The notes under the pieces: model-generated
The model's database searches: none
What the model was told of the DNA's origin: nothing
The model's input: only the letters and a program-made list of their open reading frames with translations
Shown here: positions 29,200-39,325 of the stretch, in pieces
Numbering within the stretch: position 1 is the first letter of the stretch
Layout: the number at the start of each line of letters is the position of its first letter
Translations under genes and position numbers: made by a program
Source: Lacticaseibacillus hulanensis
Lineage (GTDB): Bacteria; Bacillota; Bacilli; Lactobacillales; Lactobacillaceae
Direction: 5' to 3'
Length of the DNA: 64,000 nt
Assembly: GCF_004010095.1 (NCBI RefSeq)
Contig: NZ_RRYD01000004.1
Span: 42,291-106,290, forward strand

Positions 29200-30255
29200 T
29201 TAATGGGTGAGCAGACCGACAATAATCGCAATGATGGGGAAGAAGCATAACAACGCGACGGTGATTAGGTGGCGCTTTTTATTAATCATCAGTATGGCAG
29301 CATATTCGCGAATCGTGGCGTTCGGTAAATAATAGAACGCGGTTTTGGCGCCGAGTCCATTGGCCTTGATGCCGGCCGCTCTAGCGAACAAACCGGCACG
29401 CAGAAGGTGGTAGTTATTTGTACAGAACTGGGCGCGATACGGTTTGTCGCCAGTGACCTTGTGAATGATTTGGGCGGAGAACATCATGTTTTCGAAGGTG
29501 GTGCGGCTTTTGTCTTCCAGCAAGGTGTCGCTGGCGGGAATGCCGTGGTCAATAGCGTAGTTACGCATGGCTTCCGCCTCACTGATTTTTTCATCGGGAC
29601 CCTGGCCGCCGGAAAAGATGATGGTGGGCAGCTTGCGGCCACGCGCTTTTTGGCGGTTGTAATACTTAATGGCCACGTCGATGCGCGCACCGAGCAGCCG
29701 CCCGACCCGTTCACCGCCGAGTAGTCCAGCGCCAAGCACAATCAGGTAATCCTGATTATGCAGCGGTCGGTGCAGGTTGTAGGCAACAAGTGCGGTGAGG
29801 AAATTCAAAAGGGTCAGCCCGACATAGGCAACGAGCAGAACAATCATGCCGCTAATGGCTTCATACATGTAGTCGGGCAGAAAACGCTGGCCGAATACGC
29901 CAAAAATGTCGATGGCGATGATGAGCAGCGCCAGGAGCAGGGTGAGCATGTTGCCGACGGTGTGACGTTCGCGTCGCCAAACGACAATGGCATTCCAGAT
30001 CAGCCAGACTAAGTGCAGCGCAAAGAACAGGACGATGACCCCAACCACGACGATGAACGCGACAACGGCGGGGGCAATCAGCCACTGAATCTGGCTGGCA
30101 ATCACTAAGCCGCCGATTGCGAGGATGTCCACGGTAATGGCAATGTTGATCAGCAGACCGTTGAGCAATTGCCGCGGTTCAACGGCAAAACTGATTCCGG
30201 CAACGAGCGTAACAATAACGGCGACGGCGGAGATAAATATAACGAAATTATCCAA
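29200..30255 (-). CDS. DUF218 (ElyC/SanA/YdcF-like) membrane protein
   Basis: The protein has about 351 residues from a TTG at 30255, which follows AAAGGA by 12 bases. A GTG at 30309 is possible but overlaps a plus-strand -10 box and lacks a binding site. Five to six hydrophobic helices fill residues 1-165. A DUF218 domain follows (YLIVLGAGLLGGERVGRLLGAR, IIFSGGQGPDEKISEAEAM, LLEDKSRTTFENMMFSA), with a last helix near the C-terminus. DUF218 proteins such as SanA and ElyC affect envelope integrity in other bacteria; the exact activity is unsettled. Confidence 0.85.
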   Translation of the reverse strand: MDNFVIFISAVAVIVTLVAGISFAVEPRQLLNGLLINIAITVDILAIGGLVIASQIQWLIAPAVVAFIVVVGVIVLFFALHLVWLIWNAIVVWRRERHTVGNMLTLLLALLIIAIDIFGVFGQRFLPDYMYEAISGMIVLLVAYVGLTLLNFLTALVAYNLHRPLHNQDYLIVLGAGLLGGERVGRLLGARIDVAIKYYNRQKARGRKLPTIIFSGGQGPDEKISEAEAMRNYAIDHGIPASDTLLEDKSRTTFENMMFSAQIIHKVTGDKPYRAQFCTNNYHLLRAGLFARAAGIKANGLGAKTAFYYLPNATIREYAAILMINKKRHLITVALLCFFPIIAIIVGLLTH

Positions 30256-30270
30256 AACGCAAAAGTGTCC

Positions 30271-30299
30271 TTTCGATTTGGGTGGTGTTAGGATATAAT
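30271..30299 (+). promoter_or_regulatory. Promoter ahead of the tandem structured repeats
   Basis: A weak -35 TTTCGA (30271-30276), a 17-base spacer and a perfect TATAAT (30294-30299) point right. Transcription would begin near 30306, five bases before the first repeat stem. Confidence 0.55.
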
Positions 30300-30310
30300 T
30301 AGAAAACACA

Positions 30311-30423
30311 GAGCGGAGCGCCCTGTTCAGAAGTTGAGGACTACAGGGACATAAGCAGTGATGGGCGGTTTTCCCATCAGTGCTTATGTCCAGGTAGCCG
30401 CAGACTTCTGGGGCGCGGAGCTC
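30311..30423 (+). ncRNA. Structured 125-bp unit, copy 1 (leader of Nudix gene)
   Basis: The unit folds as one long arm: GAGC/GCTC (30311/30420), a GGA/GGA internal loop, GCGCCC/GGGCGC (30318/30411), a TGTT bulge, CAGAAGT/ACTTCTG (30328/30404), an internal loop, CTAC/GTAG (30341/30394), AGG/CAG loop, then GACATAAGCA/TGCTTATGTC, a G/G mismatch and TGATGGG/CCCATCA. The apical loop is CGGTTTT. I do not recognise the family. A second copy follows 125 bp later with compensated stem changes, which supports an RNA role. Confidence 0.75.
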
Positions 30424-30435
30424 GACTAAAACACA

Positions 30436-30546
30436 GAGCGGAGTGAGGCGTTCAGAAGTTGAGGACTACAGGGACATAAGCAGTGATGGCGTTTTTCCAT
30501 CAGTGCTTATGTCCAGGTAGCCGCAAACTTCTGCCTCACGGAGCTC
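30436..30546 (+). ncRNA. Structured 125-bp unit, copy 2 (leader of Nudix gene)
   Basis: This copy has the same fold as copy 1: GAGC/GCTC (30436/30543), GGA/GGA loop, a stem changed to GTGAGG/CCTCAC (30443/30534), a CGTT bulge, CAGAAGT/ACTTCTG (30453/30527), and the same apical arm, one pair shorter (TGATGG/CCATCA). Loops are nearly unchanged while one stem is rewritten on both sides. It ends 31 bases before the Nudix start codon, so both units probably lie in that gene's 5' leader. Confidence 0.75.
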
Positions 30547-30577
30547 GACTAAACGTTAGCGTCCCTCGGGAGGAAAA

Positions 30578-31027
30578 ATGACTAATCCAGTATTTGGTAC
30601 CAAAAATCCTGATTATGATTATGTTGAACGTATTGGTGTTTACGCAGTGATTCCGGATGCATCTGGTCGGCGCATCTTAACGCTGGCGGCGCCCAATAAT
30701 GCAATCTTTCTGCCCGGGGGTGGGGTGGAGCCTGGTGAAACCGACGAGGAGACGCTGAAGCGCGAATTGCTTGAGGAGTTCGGCGTTGCGGTTACCATCG
30801 GCCCGAAGCTTGGGAAAGCGGCCGAGTACTTCTATTCACATCATCGCGAAACTGCGTACTACCATCCCGCAACTTTTTACGCAGCAAGTGACATTAAGCA
30901 GGTAGCCAATCCGTTAGAGGATTTCAACACCCTGATGATGATGCCGATTGACCTCGCGCTTGCGCAATTGAAGCGGCCAACGCACCGTTACGCGGTTGCG
31001 GAGTGGCTCAAGCTGAACCAATCTTAA
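30578..31027 (+). CDS. Nudix hydrolase
   Basis: The 149-residue protein has a Nudix box at about residues 48-70 (GGGVEPGETDEETLKRELL, then EEFGV). The chain begins with YVERIGVYAVIPDASGRRIL, the usual first strands of the fold. Acidic residues of the box bind the metal used for diphosphate hydrolysis. The substrate is unknown. The start follows GGGAGG. The mRNA should carry two tandem structured units upstream, which makes this gene a candidate for RNA-level control. Confidence 0.92.
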   Translation: MTNPVFGTKNPDYDYVERIGVYAVIPDASGRRILTLAAPNNAIFLPGGGVEPGETDEETLKRELLEEFGVAVTIGPKLGKAAEYFYSHHRETAYYHPATFYAASDIKQVANPLEDFNTLMMMPIDLALAQLKRPTHRYAVAEWLKLNQS

Positions 31028-31042
31028 TTTCACTAAAACATG

Positions 31043-31075
31043 AGGGACGCACTGCTAGGTGTCGTCCTTTTTTAT
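31043..31075. terminator. Terminator between the Nudix and HAD genes
   Basis: GGACGcAC and GTgtCGTCC form an imperfect stem ending in six T residues on the plus strand. It lies between two convergent genes. Confidence 0.7.
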
Positions 31076-31884
31076 TTGAGTACGTACTTCTTGAGCGCCT
31101 GGGCCACGCCGTCCTCAGCGTTGGTTCCGGTCACGCCGGACGCGATTTGTTTCACCTCGGAGATGGCGTTGCCCATTGCAATACCCGTGCCGGCAAACTC
31201 GAACATGGAGATGTCGTTGTGCGAATCGCCTAGGGCCAAGACCTCGCTGGCGTCAATTCCGAGTTTTCCGGCCAATTCGCGCAGAGCCGCCCCCTTGGAG
31301 ACAAAGCGATTCATGAATTCAAGCAGGTAATCCTCACTGCGCACCACGTAAAACTGGTTGCGCAAAGCGGGATCCATGTTTGTTTCCGCTGCATCAAGTG
31401 CTGCCTTGTCACCCGTGAAAAACACCTTGGAGAATTCATGGTTCCGCTCCATTTGTGCCGGGTTGCAGAAGCGCAGCGGCATGCTGGTGGCGACGGCCTC
31501 GTACATAATGTCGTGGCCCAGTTCCGGTGCGTCGGTGTACATTGCCTCTTCATCCTCTGCAGCAACCGTCACGTTCAGGCGAATGCCTTCGTAGTGCAGG
31601 CGCAGGTAATCAGCAAAGCTAAGGGTGTGGCGAATTAGCACTTCACCCGTCGCCGTGTTTTGCACCAGTGCACCGTTGTACGGAATGGCGTAATCGTCCT
31701 TGCTGATGAGATTCAGCTCGGGGAGAAACGACATGACACCAGGCAGCGGTCGGCCAGAGCACAAAACGACCCGGGTTCCCTGGGCGCGGACTTGCCGGAT
31801 GGTTTCGGCAACTTCCGGCGTTAACTTCTGATCTGGGTTCAGCAACGTTCCGTCCATGTCGATTGCAACTAACTTGATGGTCAT
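31072..31884 (-). CDS. Cof-type HAD phosphatase
   Basis: The 270-residue protein belongs to the Cof/YidA branch of the HAD superfamily. Motif I is VAIDMDGTLLN, motif II VVLCSGRP, and the C-terminal motif IV LALGDSHNDISMFEFAGTGIAMGNA. A C2-type cap lies between. These enzymes dephosphorylate sugar phosphates or other small phosphorylated metabolites; the specificity is not visible. GGAGG precedes the start. It converges with the Nudix gene and lies 44 bp downstream of the HD-domain gene on the same strand. Confidence 0.93.
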   Translation of the reverse strand: MTIKLVAIDMDGTLLNPDQKLTPEVAETIRQVRAQGTRVVLCSGRPLPGVMSFLPELNLISKDDYAIPYNGALVQNTATGEVLIRHTLSFADYLRLHYEGIRLNVTVAAEDEEAMYTDAPELGHDIMYEAVATSMPLRFCNPAQMERNHEFSKVFFTGDKAALDAAETNMDPALRNQFYVVRSEDYLLEFMNRFVSKGAALRELAGKLGIDASEVLALGDSHNDISMFEFAGTGIAMGNAISEVKQIASGVTGTNAEDGVAQALKKYVLK

Positions 31885-31928
31885 GATTTACCTCCAAAAT
31901 TGAATTAACCCAACTTACATTAGGTGCT

Positions 31929-33287
31929 TCAGCGGGACAAAATTTGTGGGTCGATTATCTCGTCGTTCAAGATGTAGCGCTGGAACTCTGCAATTACCGG
32001 GGTGTATTCTGGTGCATCTGGTTTGGCCAGCATCTGCTTGGGAAAGTAAAACCGGTTGTCGCCGGTGACCTTCCCGGTGATGGCACCGACCAGTGGACTC
32101 AGCGTTGATAGTTCCTCGAGCGTGTCGTCGAGTTGCATGATTTCGATTTGCGTTTTTGGTGTCGCGCTGGTGGGATCGTACTGGTCGTACGGCAGGTCAA
32201 AACTGGAGTCGGTGGCGGTGTAATAGCGGCTGTCAAAGCCGGATTGCTCAACTAGTGCGGCCATTTTCGGGAGCAAATCTTTAGACGCCGTGGTGAATGT
32301 GGCGGACTTGAATGGACGCCGGTTCAGGAAGCGGTCGGCTAGGTCACTGAGGATTGGGTCGGGATAATCGAGCCAGTAATGGAAGTAGGTGTTCAGCACA
32401 CCATCATCGAGCATCAGGTAGTCGCGCAGGGTGAAATTGTGGTTGAAGAACGGGTCGAGCAGGCGCGGATTGTAATGGTCATCAAAGTCGCCGGCCTCGA
32501 ACAGTTCCTTGGCCCGGCCGAGCAAATTGGTCAAGATGACCTCCATGCTGCGGGAAACGGGGTGGAAGTAAATCTGCTGGTACATCTGGAAGCGGCTGAC
32601 AATGTAATCCTCGACGGCGTGCATGCCGCTGGGCTCAAAGGCAATACCGCCAGCATATGGCCGCATCACGCGCAAAATCCGGGTCAAATCGAACAGGCCA
32701 TAATTGGTGCCCGTGTTATAGGCATCGCGCAGCAGGTAATCCATCCGGTCGGCGTCAATCTGGCTGCTAATCATTTGGACCACTTGCTGGTTCGGGTATG
32801 AATGATCGATGACGCTGGCGACCTGTTCCGGGAATTTCGGACTGACGCCGCGCAGCACCTTGCCCACGCCCGTGTCTGGGTCGGTGAGAATTTGGCGGGT
32901 GATGGCCTCATGATCGGTACCGAAAATATGCTCGAAGGTGTGCGAGTAAGCACCGTGGCCAATATCGTGGAGCAGCGCGGCACACAGCGCAATGAGGCGC
33001 TCGTTGTCGTCCCACAGTCCATCGGCGCCGCCATTTTTGGTTGGGTAATTTTGCTGGAAATTATCGCAAATTTTCCGGGCGATTTCGTAGACGCCGAGTG
33101 AGTGGGTGAAACGCGTGTGTTCGGCGCCCTGGAACACCAGGTTGGAGACGCCGAGCTGGTGGATTCGGCGCAGACGTTGCATTTCCGGAGTATTGATTAA
33201 ATCGAGAATCACTTGGTGCTGAACGTGAATGTAATTGTGCACGGGATCACGAAAGACCTTTTCCCGGGGAAGCATTGGGCTGTTCAT
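31929..33287 (-). CDS. HD-domain phosphohydrolase (YwfO-like)
   Basis: The protein has 452 residues from the ATG at 33287, which has AAAGGATGG upstream; the longer reading to 33329 does not. KVFRDPVHNYIHV, then HTRFTHSLGVYEIARKI (first His), ALLHDIGHGAYSHTFEHIF (HD motif and second His) and QIDADRMDYLLRDAYNTG are those of dGTPase-like HD proteins such as YwfO. Family members hydrolyse (d)NTPs or act as nucleotide phosphohydrolases. The C-terminal 150 residues are less conserved. The start of the gene faces the divergent DUF1934 gene. Confidence 0.9.
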   Translation of the reverse strand: MNSPMLPREKVFRDPVHNYIHVQHQVILDLINTPEMQRLRRIHQLGVSNLVFQGAEHTRFTHSLGVYEIARKICDNFQQNYPTKNGGADGLWDDNERLIALCAALLHDIGHGAYSHTFEHIFGTDHEAITRQILTDPDTGVGKVLRGVSPKFPEQVASVIDHSYPNQQVVQMISSQIDADRMDYLLRDAYNTGTNYGLFDLTRILRVMRPYAGGIAFEPSGMHAVEDYIVSRFQMYQQIYFHPVSRSMEVILTNLLGRAKELFEAGDFDDHYNPRLLDPFFNHNFTLRDYLMLDDGVLNTYFHYWLDYPDPILSDLADRFLNRRPFKSATFTTASKDLLPKMAALVEQSGFDSRYYTATDSSFDLPYDQYDPTSATPKTQIEIMQLDDTLEELSTLSPLVGAITGKVTGDNRFYFPKQMLAKPDAPEYTPVIAEFQRYILNDEIIDPQILSR

Positions 33288-33503
33288 AAGCACACCATCC
33301 TTTGTGTGGGGCACGGCGGGAAGACTCACAGCGGTCTTTCGTCATGCACCTAATCTGTTATCTACTATTATAGGCAAGCTAATTGGCTTTTGCGACTAAA
33401 CAGTCATTTTCGTTCGGCTTAACGTGCTTTTCGCGTTATAATGTTGGCTGGAGCTTAAAAAGTGCAGATTTGGATTCAATTGGAAAGTGTAGAGGTGATA
33501 CTG

Positions 33504-33941
33504 ATGGATATGACGAAGGGAATTCCCGTCCGCGTGCAACTCGAAACGTGGGTGACCCAAGATGGGCAGGCTGAGCACCATCAGTTTGATGAAGCCGGAC
33601 AGATGGTTCAGATTGGCGACACAATTTATGTACGGTACACTGAACCAACTGGTGACAAATTGCCGGTGACGATTAAAATTAAGGGCGATAACCAGGTGGG
33701 CCTGACCCGCGGCAGTAGCGACGGGACCACGCACATGCACATGGATTTCATGGCGGAAAAGGAAATTCAGGCGCAATACCGCACGCCGTATGGTATCATT
33801 CCGGTAAGTACGGTGACGCCAAGACTCGACGTGTTGTTCACGACGGAACCTTTGTCCGGACAGGTTTACCTGGAGTACCGGCTGAAGGCAAACGGCGAGC
33901 ATTTGGGTGATTACCGCATGCGATTGCTTTTTACTGCTTAA
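33504..33941 (+). CDS. DUF1934 (YwiB-like) beta-barrel protein
   Basis: This 145-residue protein starts at ATG 33504 (or 33510) behind AGAGGTGAT. It resembles the DUF1934 family: GIPVRVQLETWV, DTIYVRYTEP, VTIKIKGDNQVGLTRGS, then QAQYRTPYGIIPVSTVTPRLDV and VYLEYRLKANGEHLGDYRMRL. The fold is a lipocalin-like small barrel. No activity is established. It precedes rpoE, as its Bacillus relative YwiB lies in the same general region. Confidence 0.85.
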   Translation: MDMTKGIPVRVQLETWVTQDGQAEHHQFDEAGQMVQIGDTIYVRYTEPTGDKLPVTIKIKGDNQVGLTRGSSDGTTHMHMDFMAEKEIQAQYRTPYGIIPVSTVTPRLDVLFTTEPLSGQVYLEYRLKANGEHLGDYRMRLLFTA

Positions 33942-33992
33942 TCAAGTATATTTAGATGTATCTGTGAAAATGTTGAAAGGGGCGCGACTAGT

Positions 33993-34550
33993 TTGAAACT
34001 TGACGTATTCAAAGACGCCGATAAAACTGAGTTATCCATGATTGAGGTTGCTCACGCAATCTTGGAGGAAAAGGGCGACACGATGGCCTTCGTCGATCTC
34101 GCCAATGAGATTCAGACCTATTTGGGCAAGAGCGATGAAGAAATTCGCGAACGCTTGCCGCAGTTCTACACGGATTTGAACGTTGATGGGAGTTTCATTT
34201 CCCTCGGCGACAACGTCTGGGGACTGCGCTCCTGGTACCCATACGAATCTGTCGACGAAGAGGTTAACCACCTCGATGAAGAAGAGGGTGCAAACCGCCG
34301 CAAGAAGCGCAAGAAGGTTAACGCCTTCCTCGCCGATGCTGGGGATGATGATGACGTTATCGACTACAACGATGACGACCCAGAAGACGATGATTTGGAC
34401 ACCGATGAAGATTACGATGAATCCGGGGCCGGCTACGATGATGCAGCCGCTGATGACCCTGACGACGGCGATGATGAAGAAGACGACCTCCCAGATGGGA
34501 TTGAAGGTCAGCTCAACGAATTCACCGACGACGATGATGACGAAGAATAA
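33993..34550 (+). CDS. rpoE: RNA polymerase delta subunit
   Basis: The 185-residue protein has an N-terminal HARE-HTH domain (residues about 15-85: [47 protein letters not shown] sequence). The C-terminal tail of about 75 residues is made almost entirely of Asp and Glu. Delta binds core polymerase and releases nucleic acid, which speeds recycling and sharpens sensitivity to initiating NTP levels. It starts with TTG (33993) after GAAAGGGG. The next gene, pyrG, is the usual neighbour. Confidence 0.95.
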   Translation: MKLDVFKDADKTELSMIEVAHAILEEKGDTMAFVDLANEIQTYLGKSDEEIRERLPQFYTDLNVDGSFISLGDNVWGLRSWYPYESVDEEVNHLDEEEGANRRKKRKKVNAFLADAGDDDDVIDYNDDDPEDDDLDTDEDYDESGAGYDDAAADDPDDGDDEEDDLPDGIEGQLNEFTDDDDDEE

Positions 34551-34563
34551 GTGACACTTAATT

Positions 34564-34600
34564 AAGCAACCGGATTGTGTTCGGTTGCTTTTTTGTTTTT
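34564..34600 (+). terminator. rpoE terminator
   Basis: AAGCAACCG and CGGTTGCTT form a perfect stem followed by a long T run. Confidence 0.93.
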
Positions 34601-34669
34601 TAATTTTGAAACGCGATGTGCCTGATTTTCTGTAAATGTTTCACATTCAGAATGAAACAAATCACACAA

Positions 34670-34716
34670 ACGGGGCAGTAAGTCGCCAGAATTGGTTGAC
34701 TTACCGCCCCGTTTTA
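34670..34716 (+). terminator. Second hairpin overlapping the pyrG promoter
   Basis: AACGGGGC, GTAAGTC pair with GACTTAC, GCCCCGTT around a short loop, followed by TT. The right arm contains the -35 and spacer of the pyrG promoter, so this may be a backup terminator. Confidence 0.55.
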
Positions 34717-34735
34717 GATACCATACTTTTTGGGC
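34696..34735 (+). promoter_or_regulatory. pyrG promoter with GGGC start
   Basis: TTGACT (34696-34701), 17 bases, TACCAT (34719-34724), then GGGC at 34732-34735. An initial GGGC is the hallmark of pyrG control by repeated G addition in Firmicutes. Confidence 0.7.
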
Positions 34736-34761
34736 ACTCCAGAAGATGGAGTCATTCAGTT

Positions 34762-36548
<1,787 letters not shown>

Positions 36549-36575
36549 AACAATTTAACTTCATATCTAGTTACG

Positions 36576-36608
36576 GAGGCGCCCCTTGTTTTTTGAGGGG
36601 CGCTTCTA
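36576..36608 (+). terminator. pyrG terminator
   Basis: GAgGCGCCCCT pairs with AGGGGCGCtTC around a T-rich loop; the tail is short. Confidence 0.75.
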
Positions 36609-36679
36609 TACACTGGAATAATGAGTGCGAATTACAAGTTCGTAACACGATCGATTACGAGTAGTGAGGAATCGTTTTA

Positions 36680-37945
36680 ATGGAAAAAATGCTGATTCAC
36701 GGCGGCAAACGGCTCGCCGGGGAGGTCGTCATCGGCGGCGCAAAGAATAGCACTGTGGCTCTTATCCCAGCCGCAATCCTGTCCCGGACGCCGGTGATCC
36801 TGGATGGTGTTCCGCACATTCAGGATGTGTATAACCTGATGAGCATTTTGGGCGAAATGAACGTTAAGTCCGATTTCACCGGGAACGTACTGAAGATAGA
36901 CCCGACCGCAATTGTCAAAACCGATTTACCTGATGGAAAAATAAAATCATTGCGTGCCTCGTATTACTTCATGGGTGCGATGCTCGGCCGCTTTGGCCAC
37001 GCCGTCATTGGCATGCCTGGTGGGGACGATATTGGTCCGCGGCCCATTGATCAGCACGTGAACGGCTTCGAAGCTTTGGGCGCGCACGTTATTGACCACA
37101 ACGGAATTATTCAGATTGATGCACCAAAAGAGGGACTGCACGGCGCCCGTATCTTCCTTGATATGGCATCCGTTGGCGCAACCATTAACATTATCCTTGC
37201 AGCCGTTACGGCGAAGGGGAAAACTGTCATTGAAAACGTGGCGAAAGAGCCCGAAATCATTGATCTTGCAACCTACTTAAACAACATGGGCGCCACCATT
37301 CGGGGCGCGGGGACGGAGACAATCCGCATTAGCGGTGTCCCTGAACTGGCCGCACACAATGCCCACACAATCATTCCGGACCGCATCGAAGCTGGTACTT
37401 ACCTGTCACTTGCGGCGGCAATGGGTGAAGGTATTATGGTGCGTAACGTCATCACGGAACACTTGGATGCTTTTTTGGCCAAGTTGGAAGAGATGGGCGT
37501 AACCATGGAAGTGGGCGAAGACTCTATCTTTGTGTACCCTTCAGGCGAACTCAAGAAGGTTCTCGTTAAGACCAACACGTATCCGGGTCTTGCAACCGAT
37601 TTGCAGCAGCCACTCACCCCGCTTCTCCTCACAGCGCAGGGTGAAAGCCGCGTAATCGACACCATTTACCCGAAGCGGACCGGACATGTGCCCGAACTAG
37701 CCAAAATGGGGGCGGACATTCACGTGGAAAATGACCAAATCGTCATTCGTCACAGTCCTAACCTGCACGGCGCCGAGGTCGTTGCCGGTGAAATTCGCGG
37801 TGGTGCGTGCCTCATGGTGGCGGGGCTGATGGCCAGCGGGGACACCGTTATCTCCAAGGTCGACAACATCTTACGCGGTTACGACCGGGTGGTAATGAAG
37901 CTTAAGGCACTGGGTGCTGACGTCGAGTTACTGGATTTACCATAA
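36680..37945 (+). CDS. murA: UDP-GlcNAc 1-carboxyvinyltransferase with Asp in place of the active-site Cys
   Basis: The 421-residue MurA performs the first committed step of peptidoglycan synthesis, adding enolpyruvyl from PEP to UDP-GlcNAc. The N-terminal [16 protein letters not shown] and C-terminal [13 protein letters not shown] motifs are typical. The catalytic loop reads [14 protein letters not shown]; in Escherichia coli the third residue of this loop is Cys115, which fosfomycin alkylates. Here it is Asp, as in mycobacterial and chlamydial MurA, so intrinsic fosfomycin resistance is expected. Lactobacilli often carry two MurA paralogues. A GAGGAA site lies upstream. Confidence 0.94.
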   Translation: MEKMLIHGGKRLAGEVVIGGAKNSTVALIPAAILSRTPVILDGVPHIQDVYNLMSILGEMNVKSDFTGNVLKIDPTAIVKTDLPDGKIKSLRASYYFMGAMLGRFGHAVIGMPGGDDIGPRPIDQHVNGFEALGAHVIDHNGIIQIDAPKEGLHGARIFLDMASVGATINIILAAVTAKGKTVIENVAKEPEIIDLATYLNNMGATIRGAGTETIRISGVPELAAHNAHTIIPDRIEAGTYLSLAAAMGEGIMVRNVITEHLDAFLAKLEEMGVTMEVGEDSIFVYPSGELKKVLVKTNTYPGLATDLQQPLTPLLLTAQGESRVIDTIYPKRTGHVPELAKMGADIHVENDQIVIRHSPNLHGAEVVAGEIRGGACLMVAGLMASGDTVISKVDNILRGYDRVVMKLKALGADVELLDLP

Positions 37946-37953
37946 GTGTTTAC

Positions 37954-37987
37954 AAAAAGGGCCGCACTTAATGTGCGCCCCTTTTTC
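37954..37987 (+). terminator. murA terminator
   Basis: AAAAAGGG, GCAC pair with GTGC, CCCTTTTT around TTAAT. Confidence 0.88.
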
Positions 37988-38077
37988 ATTGCCATTAAGG
38001 GTTGTTGGCCATCCAGCGAAGGGTATTATTACAGCGATAACTGGTTGGCATTTTATGCGTAAATCGGGGTTTTGGAT

Positions 38078-38106
38078 TTGTTTACCGTGTCTTGTTGTGG
38101 TAAACT
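38078..38106 (+). promoter_or_regulatory. rpmE2 promoter with a dyad
   Basis: TTGTTT (38078-38083), 17 bases, TAAACT (38101-38106). GTTTACC (38080-38086) and GGTAAAC (38099-38105) form a 7-bp inverted repeat across the promoter, which could be an operator. Confidence 0.55.
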
Positions 38107-38166
38107 ACCTAGGTTAAATAAATATCTCTGAGGTAGGCAATATCTCAGGGCAAAGGAGTAATTACA

Positions 38167-38415
38167 ATGAAGCAAGGCATCCACCCAGATTACCACAAGG
38201 TAGTTTTCCTCGACTCCGCAACCGGCTACAAGTTCATCGCTGGTTCCACGAAGAAGAGTTCTGAAACCATTACTATGGACGACGGCAACGAATACCCAGT
38301 TGTTCGTGTCGAAGTTACTTCCGATTCCCACCCATTCTACACCGGCAAGCAGAAGTTTGCTAAGGCTGATGGTCGGGTTGACCGCTTCAACAAGAAGTAC
38401 GGTCTCAACAAGTAA
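38167..38415 (+). CDS. rpmE2: Ribosomal protein L31 type B
   Basis: The 82-residue protein matches L31 type [52 protein letters not shown], and FNKKYG. It has no cysteines, so it is the zinc-free (C-minus) form. In some bacteria this form is made when zinc is scarce; in lactobacilli it is usually the only L31. AAAGGAG lies upstream. It has its own promoter with a dyad and its own terminator. Confidence 0.96.
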   Translation: MKQGIHPDYHKVVFLDSATGYKFIAGSTKKSSETITMDDGNEYPVVRVEVTSDSHPFYTGKQKFAKADGRVDRFNKKYGLNK

Positions 38416-38428
38416 ATCTAGCTTTTGG

Positions 38429-38463
38429 ACTCGTTTCGCGCATGCGCGGAGCGAGTTTTTTTA
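38429..38463 (+). terminator. rpmE2 terminator
   Basis: ACTCG and CGAGT enclose a CGCGC/GCGCG inner stem, followed by seven T residues. Confidence 0.88.
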
Positions 38464-39042
38464 TGTCTTGCACGGCCGCTTGCAAGTGGTAATTACCGCA
38501 TCACGGTGCGTAACCGGCAAGCCACTAGTCGGCAAGTTGATGTTACAACAACCGCTAACCACCAATTGCACGAATCGCCACTAGTGGTGAACGGCGTGGC
38601 GCACCGGACCTGGTCCCTTATTTATAGTTGTAAGTACCGGTGCTCGGGGCGGGCGGTCGATCAATAAGTGCAGGCGACTCGCTAATTTTGTTAATCGGGC
38701 TTAAACGTGCATTTGCGGGCAAAAAGCGATAAAGAATACAAAAAATTTTTTGACCAAAAAGTTCAATCTTTTATAATGCGGCTTTATCGTAAGCATTAGC
38801 CAAAGCTATCTAAATTAAAGGCAAACCTTAAGGCAAAACGGCAAATGAGATTAAGATTAGTGACAAAAGCTGCTACGTTGCCGGTTAGCCACGCTTACAA
38901 AACAGCAGTGGCGATGTTCGTTCGAACTAATTTCTTGGTGTGTTCAGCGCAAATGAACAATGCTAAACAAAAAACTTATGTATACGCTCAATTTTACCGT
39001 GATGACAGGTTCAAAAATGAACCCATTTTTGGATGTCAACTG
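38464..39042. other. Gene-free stretch
   Basis: About 580 bp between the rpmE2 terminator and a small-RNA promoter. Open frames of 80 to 113 codons exist but lack ribosome binding sites and family resemblance. I see nothing else I can support. Confidence 0.5.
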
Positions 39043-39071
39043 TTTGCATTGTTCACTAAATGCGGTAATAT
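39043..39071 (+). promoter_or_regulatory. Promoter of a candidate small RNA
   Basis: TTTGCA (39043-39048), 17 bases, TAATAT (39066-39071). Confidence 0.5.
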
Positions 39072-39077
39072 AGTTCC

Positions 39078-39167
39078 TGCAAGGGCGAAAGAGCCCGATA
39101 CAAACCTAAACTTACACTCCCCAAAAAAGTTCCCCCAAACTTTCCACCGCAATGCGGTGGTTTTTTT
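39078..39167 (+). ncRNA. Candidate small RNA of about 90 nt
   Basis: The unit runs from a predicted start about seven bases after TAATAT to a terminator CCACCGC/GCGGTGG (39144-39160) with seven T residues. It holds a GGGC-GAAAGA-GCCC hairpin near the 5' end and an unpaired C-rich stretch (CCCCAAAAAAGTTCCCCC). No start codon with a binding site is inside. It could act by pairing with G-rich ribosome binding sites through the C-rich stretch; that is a guess. Confidence 0.5.
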
Positions 39168-39325
39168 ATGTCCCAAAATAATGTGAATCATTTTTAAACA
39201 ATGATAATTTTCCTCTTATTACATATGCATAATGCACAAATAAAAGTCGGCTATTTTGAAATCTCAGACCTGCGACCGGCGGCATTTGCGCTAAACATGC
39301 TAGACTGGTCACAGGAGGTGTGCGC

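Noticed and set aside
38845..39186. A 113-codon open frame in the gap after rpmE2
   Set aside because: It has no ribosome binding site or family resemblance, and it runs through a promoter and terminator that fit a small RNA.
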